Of a stretch of 64,000 bases of DNA, positions 15,839 through 22,815 are shown in pieces. The stretch is taken from NCBI RefSeq assembly GCF_035818615.1, contig NZ_JAYKZY010000002.1, positions 2,048,501 to 2,112,500 on the forward strand. Reading direction: 5' to 3'. The first letter of the stretch is position 1. Every line of letters begins with the position of its first letter. A model generated the notes under the pieces. The model did not search any database. It was not told the origin of the DNA and worked only from the letters and a program-made list of their open reading frames with translations. Position numbers and translations under genes: made by a program. Source of the stretch: Sphingobium sp. CR2-8. Its GTDB lineage: Bacteria; Pseudomonadota; Alphaproteobacteria; Sphingomonadales; Sphingomonadaceae.

Positions 15839-16321
15839 GTGAAAATTTTATATGTGTGTTTGATCGCCAGTATATTTTCAGGCTCTGCGTTCGCCGCACC
15901 TCTTTCCTCGGCAGGAACAACAGAAATCATTTCTGGTGTTGAATCCTGCCTTGCAGTGACGAGCAGCATGGGAGTCGATGCAGAGAAGCTACGGGCTGAT
16001 GGATGGGCTGCAATGTCGGCGTCGGAGGATGGGAAGCCAGTACCATCCCCAATGCCCATATTCTCTAAAGGAAATTTGCTACTAGTTCAGCAAGGAGGGA
16101 CGCCTACGCCGATATGTGCCATTATGGCGAAGATTCCAAATGTTCCTGCTCTACGTCAAATCGTAGGCGCTATGGACAGTGCCCTCAAGACCGCCCGTAG
16201 AGGCAAAGATGGCAAAGCTATTCCTGCGTACTGGTTTCCCGAAGGGCATATTGTTGAGTTGGCAACGACTGGCACGCCCGAGGCACCGGGCGTCCGTATA
16301 GTTGTCGGGTATCGAAAATAG
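15839..16321 (+). CDS. Exported hypothetical protein
   Basis: 160 residues from GTG at 15839, preceded by AGGAAGAG. The N-terminus is a clear Sec signal peptide (KILYVCLIASIFSGSAFA, cut before APLSS). The mature part has two cysteines (VESCLAVTS and TPICAIMAK) and a basic central stretch (TARRGKDGK). The frame is open back to 15677, but that part is repeat copy B and I exclude it. Function not recognised. Confidence 0.65.
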   Translation: MKILYVCLIASIFSGSAFAAPLSSAGTTEIISGVESCLAVTSSMGVDAEKLRADGWAAMSASEDGKPVPSPMPIFSKGNLLLVQQGGTPTPICAIMAKIPNVPALRQIVGAMDSALKTARRGKDGKAIPAYWFPEGHIVELATTGTPEAPGVRIVVGYRK

Positions 16322-16408
16322 TCCAGACAGTTCGCTTGCCGACAGTCAGGTGTTTTGGATCTGTGTCCGCTTCGGAGTGCGAAGAAAGGCAAATTAGATG
16401 ACCTGCAT

Positions 16409-16440
16409 TGGTCGTGTCGCGCCGGGCAGCTTTTACGGCT
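16409..16440. repeat. Left remnant of a repeat copy interrupted by IS66
   Basis: 16409-16430 matches the start of the dispersed repeat at roughly 17 of 22 positions, and 19131-19157, beyond the IS66 right end, resembles the repeat's GACGGGTGG...GTCCGG end. Together they read as one degenerate copy split by the insertion. Confidence 0.45.
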
Positions 16441-16549
16441 GTAAGCGGACAGGCCGCTGCTGGGTACGCCTCCGTTGAGAGTCGCCTTCCCCCGGGCGTG
16501 ATGGACCGCTCTTAAGTTCGCTCTTGAGAGCGGTCGTAGGAGCGGTTTT

Positions 16550-16909
16550 GTGGGTCAGATCACGGTTTTCGGCGGGCCTGAGCGTCGGCGACGCTGGCGT
16601 GAGGACGAGCGGGCGAAGATTCTGTCCGAGGCATTCTCACCGGGTGCCTGCGTGGCACGGATAGCCCGGCAGTATGATGTGTCGACGGCGTTGGTTTACA
16701 CTTGGCGCCGCAAAGCTGAAGTGCAGGCCGCTGCGTCGCCGGCGGAGGTCGGCTTCGTCGAAGCTGTCGTGCTTGACGAGGCAGACGGCAACCAGTTGTC
16801 ATCTGCGCCAGCTGTTGTGGTGGATTTGCCTGGCGGGCGACGCGTGAACATCTTCGCCTCGGCGCCGCCGGATGTGGCTGCTGCTGTTCTGAAGGCGCTG
16901 ATCCGATGA
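16550..16909 (+). CDS. tnpA: IS66 accessory protein TnpA
   Basis: 119 residues; N-terminal HTH typical of IS66 OrfA / transposase_8 proteins (RRRWREDERAKILSEAF, then VARIARQYDVSTALVYTWRR). It is an accessory DNA-binding protein required for transposition in IS66 elements. GTG start with TAGGAG upstream; overlaps tnpB by 4 bp. Confidence 0.92.
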   Translation: MGQITVFGGPERRRRWREDERAKILSEAFSPGACVARIARQYDVSTALVYTWRRKAEVQAAASPAEVGFVEAVVLDEADGNQLSSAPAVVVDLPGGRRVNIFASAPPDVAAAVLKALIR

Positions 16910-17253
16910 TCCCGGTCCCGAGCGGCGGTAAGGTCTGGCTCGCGCTAGGGCATACAGACATGCGCCGGGGAATGAGGTCGCTGGCCTTGCAGGTTCAGCA
17001 GTCGCTGAACAAGGACGTCCATGCTGGTGACCTTTATGTCTTCCGGGGCCGGAGCGGGTCGCTTTGCAAAATTCTGTGGCATGACGGCCTCGGGATGTCC
17101 TTATACGCAAAACGTCTGGAAAAAGGGCGTTTTGTGTGGCCCGCCGCAAAGGACGGGACGGTCGCGATCTCGGCTTCAGCGATGGCTTGCCTGCTCGAGG
17201 GCATAGACTGGCGTAACCCTCAGGAGACCTGGCGCCCGACACAGGTTGGCTGA
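16906..17253 (+). CDS. tnpB: IS66 accessory protein TnpB
   Basis: 115 residues with the family hallmarks GHTDMRRGMRSLALQVQ, DLYVFRGRSGSLCKILWHDG and GMSLYAKRLEKGRFVWP. TnpB (IS66 Orf2, unrelated to the IS200/IS605 TnpB nuclease) is needed with TnpA and TnpC for transposition. ATG overlaps the tnpA stop. Confidence 0.95.
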   Translation: MIPVPSGGKVWLALGHTDMRRGMRSLALQVQQSLNKDVHAGDLYVFRGRSGSLCKILWHDGLGMSLYAKRLEKGRFVWPAAKDGTVAISASAMACLLEGIDWRNPQETWRPTQVG

Positions 17254-17372
17254 TCCCCGGCGTCAATCAAGGTGAGAAAAAGCGCACCTGTCCGGGTACT
17301 TTGGCGGGCAAAATGTGCTGGAAAACTGGCTTAAATCCTGGGGTTTTCGGCAAGTTCGTGCTATAAAAGAGC

Positions 17373-19043
17373 ATGGCCGAAAGCGACCCATCCGACGAGC
17401 TCGTCCAGCTTCGCGCTGAGGTTGCCGTCGTTCGGGAGCGGGCCGAGCAGGCCCAGGTAAAGCTGTTCGTAGCCGAGGCCGAGGTCGCGAAAGTTTGGGC
17501 GATCAACGCTGATCTGCTGGCCCGCAACGCCCACCTCGAACTGATGAACGAGACGATGCGCCGCGACAAATACGGCGCGAGTTCCGAGCGCAGCCGGCGT
17601 CTGCTGGGTCAGCTCGAACTCACCTTCGAGGAACTCGAGGCCAATGCCAGCGAGGCCGAACTGCTTGGCCAAATTGCAGCCGACAAGACCAGCACGGTGG
17701 CAGCGTTCACCCGCAAGCGTTCCACCCGCCGCGACTTCCCGGCCGACGTGCCGCGCGAGAAGGTCGTTATCCCGGCGCCAGAACTTTGCCCGTGCTGCGG
17801 CTCGGACGATCTGAGCCATCTGCCCCCGGCGATCACCGAAACGCTCGAGAGAGTTCCCGCCCGCCACAAGGTGATCCAGACGGTCCGGGAAAAGGTCTCA
17901 TGCCGTAAGTGCGAGAAGATCAGCCACCCACCGGCACCCTTCCACGTGACGCCGCGCGGGATGTTCGGGCCGCACTTCCTGGCAAACCTGGCCTTCCAGA
18001 AGTACGGTCTGCACCAGCCCCTCAATAGCCAGCGTGATCGGCTCGAGGCCGAAGGCATCCCCTTGAGCCTCTCGACGCTCGCGGATCAGATCGGCGCGAT
18101 CTGCGTGGCGGTGAAACCCCTGTTCCTGCTGCTGGAGGCTCATGGGCTCGCCGCTGACCGCCTGCATGCCGACGACACCACCGTTCCACTTCTGGCCAAA
18201 CTGAAAACCAGCGTGGCGCGGATATGGGACTATGTGCGCGACGATCGCCCGTTCGGCGGCCCGGCGCCGCCAGTGGCGCTGTGCTACTACTCCAGCGATC
18301 GCAGGGGCGAGCATCCGCGCGCCCACCTGGCCGGCTATACCGGTATTCTCCAGGTCGACAGGTATGCCGGCTTCAATGCCCTGTTCGAGGAAGGCTGGGC
18401 CGATAAGCCCATGACGCGCGCAAATTGCTGGGTTCATGCACGCCGGGAATTCTTCAAGCTCGTCGACATCCGGCAGCAGCTCAAGCGCAACAAGAAAAAG
18501 GGCACCGCGCCGCTCATCTCGCCGCTGGCGACCGAGGCGCTCGAGATCATTGATCGGCTCTTTGCCATCGAGCGCGACATCAACGGCAAGCCTTCCGCCG
18601 AGCGCCTGGCCGTTCGCCAGGAGCTGTCCGCTCCGATCGTTGCCGAACTGGAGGCATGGATGCACGAGACGCGCAGCAAGCTCTCTCGTCACGATGTCGT
18701 GGCCAAGGCCATCGCCTACCTTCAGAACGACTGGGCGGGCTTCACCACATTCCTCGCCGATGGCCGGATCTGCCTCTCGAACAACGCCGCGGAACGCCAA
18801 CTGCGCAGCGTTGCTCGGGGAAGAAAAGCCTGGTTGTTTGTGGGCTCAGATCGCGGCGGCCAGCGCGCCGCGATGATGTTCAGCCTGTTCGGCACGGCTC
18901 GGCTCAACGACGTTGATCCGCTCGCCTGGTTCACCGACGTCCTCGCCCGGATCGCCGACATCCCACAGAACCGCCTTCACGAACTCCTCCCTTGGCATTG
19001 GAAAGCTGCTCAGCAGCAGGCCGCCGAAGAAATCGCCGCCTGA
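17373..19043 (+). CDS. tnpC: IS66 transposase TnpC
   Basis: 556 residues, full length. Domains in order: leucine-zipper-like coiled coil (about residues 5-60), zinc-binding motif CPCCGSDDL ... CRKCEKI (about 135-190), and the DDE catalytic core with HADDTTVP (first Asp), QVDRYAGFN (second Asp) and NNAAERQLR (Glu), ending with the IS66 C-terminal domain. Intact, so the element may still be active. 119 bp of non-coding sequence separate it from tnpB. Confidence 0.96.
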   Translation: MAESDPSDELVQLRAEVAVVRERAEQAQVKLFVAEAEVAKVWAINADLLARNAHLELMNETMRRDKYGASSERSRRLLGQLELTFEELEANASEAELLGQIAADKTSTVAAFTRKRSTRRDFPADVPREKVVIPAPELCPCCGSDDLSHLPPAITETLERVPARHKVIQTVREKVSCRKCEKISHPPAPFHVTPRGMFGPHFLANLAFQKYGLHQPLNSQRDRLEAEGIPLSLSTLADQIGAICVAVKPLFLLLEAHGLAADRLHADDTTVPLLAKLKTSVARIWDYVRDDRPFGGPAPPVALCYYSSDRRGEHPRAHLAGYTGILQVDRYAGFNALFEEGWADKPMTRANCWVHARREFFKLVDIRQQLKRNKKKGTAPLISPLATEALEIIDRLFAIERDINGKPSAERLAVRQELSAPIVAELEAWMHETRSKLSRHDVVAKAIAYLQNDWAGFTTFLADGRICLSNNAAERQLRSVARGRKAWLFVGSDRGGQRAAMMFSLFGTARLNDVDPLAWFTDVLARIADIPQNRLHELLPWHWKAAQQQAAEEIAA

Positions 19044-19214
19044 ACCACGGTACCGCGACAACTCGCGGCGGCTATCGGATGCGTACGCTGCTGGGAACGC
19101 TTAGCGGCGATCGGCACCATGGAAAATGCAGACGGGTGGATGGCGGAATGTCCGGCAGTGAGCGAAAAATCGGGGTTAGCTGCCGTTTGGCCAAATCCAA
19201 TTTCGGATCGATGC

Positions 19215-19522
19215 CTACCGCTCCGACAATTTGTCACCGTGGGTGTTCGCTTGCCCCTCTTGAAAACTTGTCTGACCGTAACCTTTGGCCCAACGATACA
19301 TTGAGACGAGCATGACGACGAACATGCCGCCCCCCCTAGGACCAAAATGATCGTGGAAATTGGCCCATCGCTAGGCAAGCCGATGATCTCAAGTATCTCA
19401 ATTAGCGCGATGCTCAACATGACCGGAACGCCCCAAACGAACCGCTGAGCAAACGCAAAGACGGGGTTGTAGCGCCGGACGGCCCAATCTCGATCCATCC
19501 ATCTGATGATCGACTTCATCAT
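19215..19522 (-). pseudogene. Small membrane protein broken by a homopolymer frameshift
   Basis: The first 64 residues read well (MMKSIIRWMDRDWAVRRYNP, then a hydrophobic stretch and TIILVLGG). At a run of seven C on the plus strand (19330-19336) the frame becomes nonsense, whereas the next frame continues sensibly as MFVVMLVSMYRWAKGYGQT to a TAG at 19215. One extra base in the run would restore a protein of about 102 residues with two membrane helices. It lies 110 bp beyond the IS66 end. A mutation, phase-variable tract or sequencing error are all possible. Confidence 0.6.
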
Positions 19523-19606
19523 GGCAATCCTTCCAGCCAGTAGCTTAAGGCAAACTTTGGATGTCCGCTAGCAAGCATGTGCTATAATTATTTGAATGGC
19601 GAAAAT

Positions 19607-19730
19607 TGGTCGCCTGATGCCGGACAGCTATCCAACCCGGAACCGGTCGGGCAGCATAGTGGGTGCGCGGATCGATATATGCGCCGGGTACGGCGGCGAC
19701 GGGTGGGTAGGCGACGGTCCGGTTTCAGGC
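19607..19730. repeat. Dispersed island repeat, copy C
   Basis: Begins TGGTCGCCTGATGCCGGACA, follows copies A and B through ACGGCGGCGACGGGTGG and ends CGGTCCGGTTTCAG. Preceded by GGATGTCCGCTAGCAAGC, the counterpart of the prefix before the other copies. Confidence 0.8.
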
Positions 19731-19787
19731 AAAAGTGGGGATAAGCGGAATGGCAGCTTTCTAAAGGAAACTTGCCAGAGTGACACT

Positions 19788-20219
19788 CTACGCTTCGCCG
19801 TGGCATTCCGCACGAATAAATGATTTCGATTTCAGATCATATTCAATGTCTATGTAATTACATCCTCCATCATTAACGTCTGGCAGAAAAACGTCGTTGT
19901 TCAACCAGCGCCGCTCCCCTGCCTTCATCCCATCAGGAGGTGGGCAGCCTAACAATACTTGTCCGTTTTTTGGCCCGCCTTCTTTAGCGCCCTCGCAAAA
20001 AAGCTTATCGGTCGTTTCATCTGGAATAAAATAAAAAGCTGCCACGCGAGTAGGTGAAGCATATTTATATGTTCGGGCAAACTGGCTCATCGGCCCCGCC
20101 CCTGAAGGGATTTGAACAGCATGTTCAATGGCATCCATAATTTCTAAATGCCGTTGTTGCTCGGATGATGTGCAACCGACTGTTAAAAGCATCGCTGGGA
20201 GGGTTAAATAAGGCCTCAT
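19788..20219 (-). CDS. Putative lipoprotein
   Basis: 143 residues with a short type II signal peptide: MRPYLTLPAMLLTVGCTSSE, lipobox L-T-V-G-C with the lipidated Cys at residue 16. The mature part carries three further cysteines (FCEGAKEGG, LLGCPPPDG, GGCNYIDIE) and ends FIRAECHGEA. GGAGG lies upstream at normal distance. No family recognised. Flanked by repeat copy C downstream and another repeat-like segment (about 20243-20300) upstream. Confidence 0.65.
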   Translation of the reverse strand: MRPYLTLPAMLLTVGCTSSEQQRHLEIMDAIEHAVQIPSGAGPMSQFARTYKYASPTRVAAFYFIPDETTDKLFCEGAKEGGPKNGQVLLGCPPPDGMKAGERRWLNNDVFLPDVNDGGCNYIDIEYDLKSKSFIRAECHGEA

Positions 20220-20424
20220 GTTCGCAGCCTCCTACATATTCCTGCATGTCCGCAAGTAGGCATCTATCTTTGAATTGCGATCGTCCATTTCTGGTCGTTA
20301 GCGGAAGGGCAGCGTACCTATCGCTTGCGGGCGCTAGATGGAACCGTCTGCTGAAATGGTCGTTAGGCTTACATCGGACGCATTCTTTTGCCCCCCGCAT
20401 CAAGCGTTCGATAACCTATAACGG
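20220..20424. other. Gap with a diverged repeat-like segment
   Basis: No convincing gene. 20243-20300 begins with GCATGTCCGCAAGTAGG and contains TGGTCGTTAGCGG, echoing the prefix and start of the dispersed repeat. The rest shows nothing recognisable up to the hairpin at 20425. Confidence 0.5.
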
Positions 20425-20461
20425 CCCCGTCAGCACCCCCCCGCTGGCGGGGTCTTTGTTT
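20425..20461. terminator. Intrinsic terminator-like hairpin
   Basis: CCCCGTCAGC (20425-20434), an eight-base C-rich loop, GCTGGCGGGG (20443-20452) and TCTTTGTTT. The T-rich side serves rightward transcripts, but the leftward mucR operon also ends here (stop at 20471), so it may work as a bidirectional boundary. Confidence 0.6.
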
Positions 20462-20470
20462 GATGGGATT

Positions 20471-20587
20471 TCACCATAGCCCTGTCAGCGTTCTTATGGC
20501 TTGCCCGATGCCCCATAACATTAGTGGTAACGACAATGCTGCCAGCAGGAAGAATTCAACCTCAACCAATTTCGGGCGGGGTATCAA
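20471..20587 (-). CDS. Putative 38-aa membrane protein, third gene of the mucR operon
   Basis: A TTG start overlaps the TGA of the preceding gene (TTGA), giving 38 residues: a basic N-terminus (MIPRPKLVEVEF), one hydrophobic helix (FLLAALSLPLMLWGIGQAI) and a short tail. Translational coupling and the membrane-protein-like sequence support it. Function unknown; its place behind a MucR-like regulator suggests co-regulation. Confidence 0.5.
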   Translation of the reverse strand: MIPRPKLVEVEFFLLAALSLPLMLWGIGQAIRTLTGLW

Positions 20588-20778
20588 TTCACGCTACCAT
20601 CAGGCGAGCGCATTAGCTGGCCCATGCAAGCAGCGATGGATTTCCAGATTTCCACCCCTTCCATGTCACCAGCTGATGCAAGTTCGCCGATCCGGGCCGC
20701 GACCACGGCAGGCGCACCATCCTCATGCCGTTTAAGGAGCATGAAGGCGGCTCCCCAAACGACATGATCCTGTTCCAT
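20584..20778 (-). CDS. Small conserved-type protein (DUF6961-like)
   Basis: 64 residues, helical: WGAAFMLLKRHEDGAPAVVA followed by ARIGELASAGDMEGVEIWKSI. The pattern 'W..A..L...HG..AP.(F)(I)A.RI..LA..GD..G(V)..W..IA' matches a short family widespread in sphingomonads that I believe is catalogued as DUF6961; the name should be checked. Its ATG lies one base after the mucR stop, so it is in the same operon, and its stop overlaps the next start. Confidence 0.6.
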   Translation of the reverse strand: MEQDHVVWGAAFMLLKRHEDGAPAVVAARIGELASAGDMEGVEIWKSIAACMGQLMRSPDGSVN

Positions 20779-20779
20779 A

Positions 20780-21259
20780 TTACTCGGGAGTTACCGGCTT
20801 GGAAGCAGCCTTCTTTGCAGACACCTTGGGCGCTGGCGCATCGGCTTTCTTGCTCTGTCCCGGCTTGCGACCAAGACCAATCTTAACAGCCAGTTCCTTC
20901 CGCTGCGCAGAATAGGACGGGGCAGTCAGGGGATAATCTTTCGGAAGGCCAAAAGTCTCCCTATAGCTTTCCGGTGTATATCCATTCTGCTGGATATGGC
21001 GCTTGAGCATCTTGTAGGGCTTGCCATCGATCATCGACACAAGATGGTCCTGCTTTATCGAAGCCCGAACCGAAACTGCCCCTTTGGGCTTCTCATCAAC
21101 AGGTTCTACCGAAGCATTCAAACCGGTAAGTGCGCTGTGAACGCTGGTGATGAGATTGGCGACATCGCCAACCGATACACTGTTGTTGGCAACGTGGGCC
21201 GCAACGATATCACTGGTTAAAGTGATTAGAAGTTCATTTTGTGCAGTTTCGTCGGTCAT
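20780..21259 (-). CDS. MucR/Ros-family regulator lacking zinc ligands
   Basis: 159 residues. An N-terminal helical region (LLITLTSDIVAAHVANNSVS, DVANLITSVHSAL) matches MucR oligomerisation segments, and the C-terminal DNA-binding domain has MLKRHIQQNGYTPESYRETF, GLPKDYPLTAPSYSAQR and KIGLGRKPG. In Ros/MucR the finger carries Cys residues before K-x-LKRH and a His after it; here the segment reads VSMIDGKPYKMLKRHI with no Cys, and QNG replaces the His region. It is thus a zinc-less variant, as reported for some family members. It leads a three-gene operon. Confidence 0.85.
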   Translation of the reverse strand: MTDETAQNELLITLTSDIVAAHVANNSVSVGDVANLITSVHSALTGLNASVEPVDEKPKGAVSVRASIKQDHLVSMIDGKPYKMLKRHIQQNGYTPESYRETFGLPKDYPLTAPSYSAQRKELAVKIGLGRKPGQSKKADAPAPKVSAKKAASKPVTPE

Positions 21260-21532
21260 TCATTTGCGTCCCATTTTATAGAGTTTGATAGACATAGGCT
21301 TAATTGACTGATTTGTCATGTGTGAGGATACGTCTTTTAATTCACTTATGACTGCATGGGATAGACTGACGTATTCCGGTATCTTCTAGGACTTCGACAT
21401 TATCAGGGAATGGAATTTCACCGCTACCGCCGTGGCGCACTGCTCGACATACCTGCATCATCACAAGGAAGCATGGCACGGCTCAAAACTTGTAGCTTTA
21501 GGCCTACCCATCGGAAGTCCAGCCGGAATAGA
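21260..21532. other. Intergenic region upstream of mucR-like gene
   Basis: AT-rich promoter region for the leftward mucR-like gene; on the minus strand TTAAGC, a 17-base spacer and TATAAA lie about 20-45 bases before its ATG. No gene or repeat seen in the rest. Confidence 0.4.
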
Positions 21533-21590
21533 TCAAAAGATATATTGACTCAATTTCGATCTAGATCATAAATATTGCTATATCTTTTGA
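21533..21590 (+). promoter_or_regulatory. 12-bp inverted repeat over the serine recombinase promoter
   Basis: TCAAAAGATATA (21533-21544) and its exact complement TATATCTTTTGA (21579-21590) flank 34 bp that contain TTGACT (21545-21550), 17 bp, ATAAAT (21568-21573), a promoter, and the palindrome GATCTAGATC (21558-21567) almost at the centre. It ends 18 bp before the recombinase start. It could be a crossover (res-type) site, an autoregulatory operator, or both. Confidence 0.55.
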
Positions 21591-21608
21591 GCGAGTCGAG
21601 GGGCAGAT

Positions 21609-22187
21609 ATGAGCCGCATTGCATATTACCGGGTATCAACGGGCGGGCAGAGCATCGAAGCCCAGCGCCAGACCCTTGCCGGTCCATTCGATAAAGAGTT
21701 TGCCGATGAGGGCGTATCAGGTGCGACCATGGCAGCAGAGAGGCCCGGCTTTGCCTCCTTGCTCAATTACGTCCGTGAAGGCGACACTCTTTATATAGCC
21801 GCCATCGATCGCCTTGGGCGCGATGCACTTGATGTCCAATCTACCGTCCGCAAGCTTATCGAGCGTGGCGTAACGGTCGATGTTCTCGGCCTTGGCCCCA
21901 TCGGCAAAGGAGTAGGCGAACTGATTGTCGCCGTACTTGCTCAGATTGCCGACATGGAGCGAGGTAGGATCAAAGAGCGCTGTGATGCAGGCAGAAGCGC
22001 CGCTAGGGCGTCCTTAAAAGCCACAGGGCGCACCCATAGAGGCAAGGTAAGTATGGGCAGACCCAAGGCTGCTGATGCTGCTGCTGTAGCAACGTGGCGC
22101 AAAGACAACGCGGCTAGCATCAGTAAGACGGCAGCACAGTTCGGTTTGTCTGACGCTACGGTCAAGCGATACTGCGCTTTAGCCTAG
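21609..22187 (+). CDS. Serine recombinase (resolvase/invertase family)
   Basis: 192 residues. The N-terminal catalytic domain (1-135) starts MSRIAYYRVSTGGQSIEAQR with the nucleophile Ser10, then the family DEGVSGATMAAERPGF and IAAIDRLGRDALD (active-site Arg), and the dimer helix AVLAQIADMERGRIKER. The C-terminal HTH covers SISKTAAQFGLSDATVKRY. Small resolvases of this kind resolve cointegrates or invert short segments. GAGGGG precedes the ATG. Its 3' end overlaps the convergent GIY-YIG-like gene by 4 bp. The partner site is probably the inverted repeat over its promoter. Confidence 0.93.
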   Translation: MSRIAYYRVSTGGQSIEAQRQTLAGPFDKEFADEGVSGATMAAERPGFASLLNYVREGDTLYIAAIDRLGRDALDVQSTVRKLIERGVTVDVLGLGPIGKGVGELIVAVLAQIADMERGRIKERCDAGRSAARASLKATGRTHRGKVSMGRPKAADAAAVATWRKDNAASISKTAAQFGLSDATVKRYCALA

Positions 22188-22642
22188 TGAGTGTCGAACT
22201 CGTCTAATGGAAGGCCCATCTCCATCGCGGCGTACAATTCCAACAAATATTGGTCGACGGGTGAACTCACAGCGAGGTAGCGCATCGTCATGCCTTTTAA
22301 TCGCAAACGCTCAGCATCGAAAGCCGCTCTAAAATCTGGATCGGCAAAGAGCTTCGCCCGCGATCCTTCCGGCTTATATGTGGCCTTAGCATTCATAATC
22401 GAACGAGTTTTTTTGAAAGCAAAAGATGCCGAATAGTGGCTCGCAGCCAGATGTCCCCTTATCCTCGCTTGAAGGTTCCGGGTGCGGCCCACATGCTCAG
22501 CTTTTTTGTTATGAAAGAACACATAGATTGCACCTAGCTTCTTCCATGAGGCCTGCGGCACTAACGGAAGCTCATCGCTCTGCATCAACAGCTTGTAGAG
22601 TGATGGCATCCGCTCTGCGTGACGCACAAACTGTTCGTTCAT
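22184..22642 (-). CDS. GIY-YIG-like nuclease domain protein
   Basis: 152 residues. The segment GAIYVFFHNKKAEHVGRTRN followed by LQARIRGH fits a GIY-YIG module in which GIY is AIY and YIG is HVG, with the conserved Arg-containing helix after it. A Glu in DQYLLELYAAM could be the metal-binding residue. GIY-YIG folds occur in homing enzymes, restriction enzymes and repair nucleases; here the atypical motifs leave activity open. The start at 22642 omits a doubtful nine-residue extension. It overlaps the resolvase gene end to end and lies divergent from the nuclease-ATPase gene, 173 bp apart. Confidence 0.7.
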   Translation of the reverse strand: MNEQFVRHAERMPSLYKLLMQSDELPLVPQASWKKLGAIYVFFHNKKAEHVGRTRNLQARIRGHLAASHYSASFAFKKTRSIMNAKATYKPEGSRAKLFADPDFRAAFDAERLRLKGMTMRYLAVSSPVDQYLLELYAAMEMGLPLDEFDTH

Positions 22643-22815
22643 CGATTGCCCTCCCCATCTTCGTATCAAAATTGTGCATCGGCAATGCGATCCCGTCTAG
22701 GATGGCTTAGCCTAATTTCAGATACAGATGGTCGGGACGGATCGCAAAGGGTCGAATTCGAGCCCTACACGACACTTCTTTATCTTAGGGTCCGCTTAGG
22801 CAATATGGTGGAACT

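Larger units (their letters stand above)
16441..19104 (+). mobile_element. IS66-family insertion sequence
   Basis: About 2.66 kb with the three canonical genes tnpA, tnpB and tnpC in order, all intact. The left end GTAAGCGG fits the IS66 terminal consensus; the right end reads CGCTTAG. Their terminal repeats are imperfect (shared TAAGCG and GTACGC-TCCG blocks), and no 8-bp target duplication is evident, so the exact limits are tentative. It sits within a copy of the dispersed repeat. Confidence 0.75.

Noticed and set aside
16433..19112. 8-bp target duplication for IS66
   Set aside because: Bases next to the proposed ends (TTACGGCT and CGGCGATC) do not match.
13844..20300. Repeat units considered as integron attC sites
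   Set aside because: No GTTRRRY core or paired attC arms, and no integron integrase in the window.
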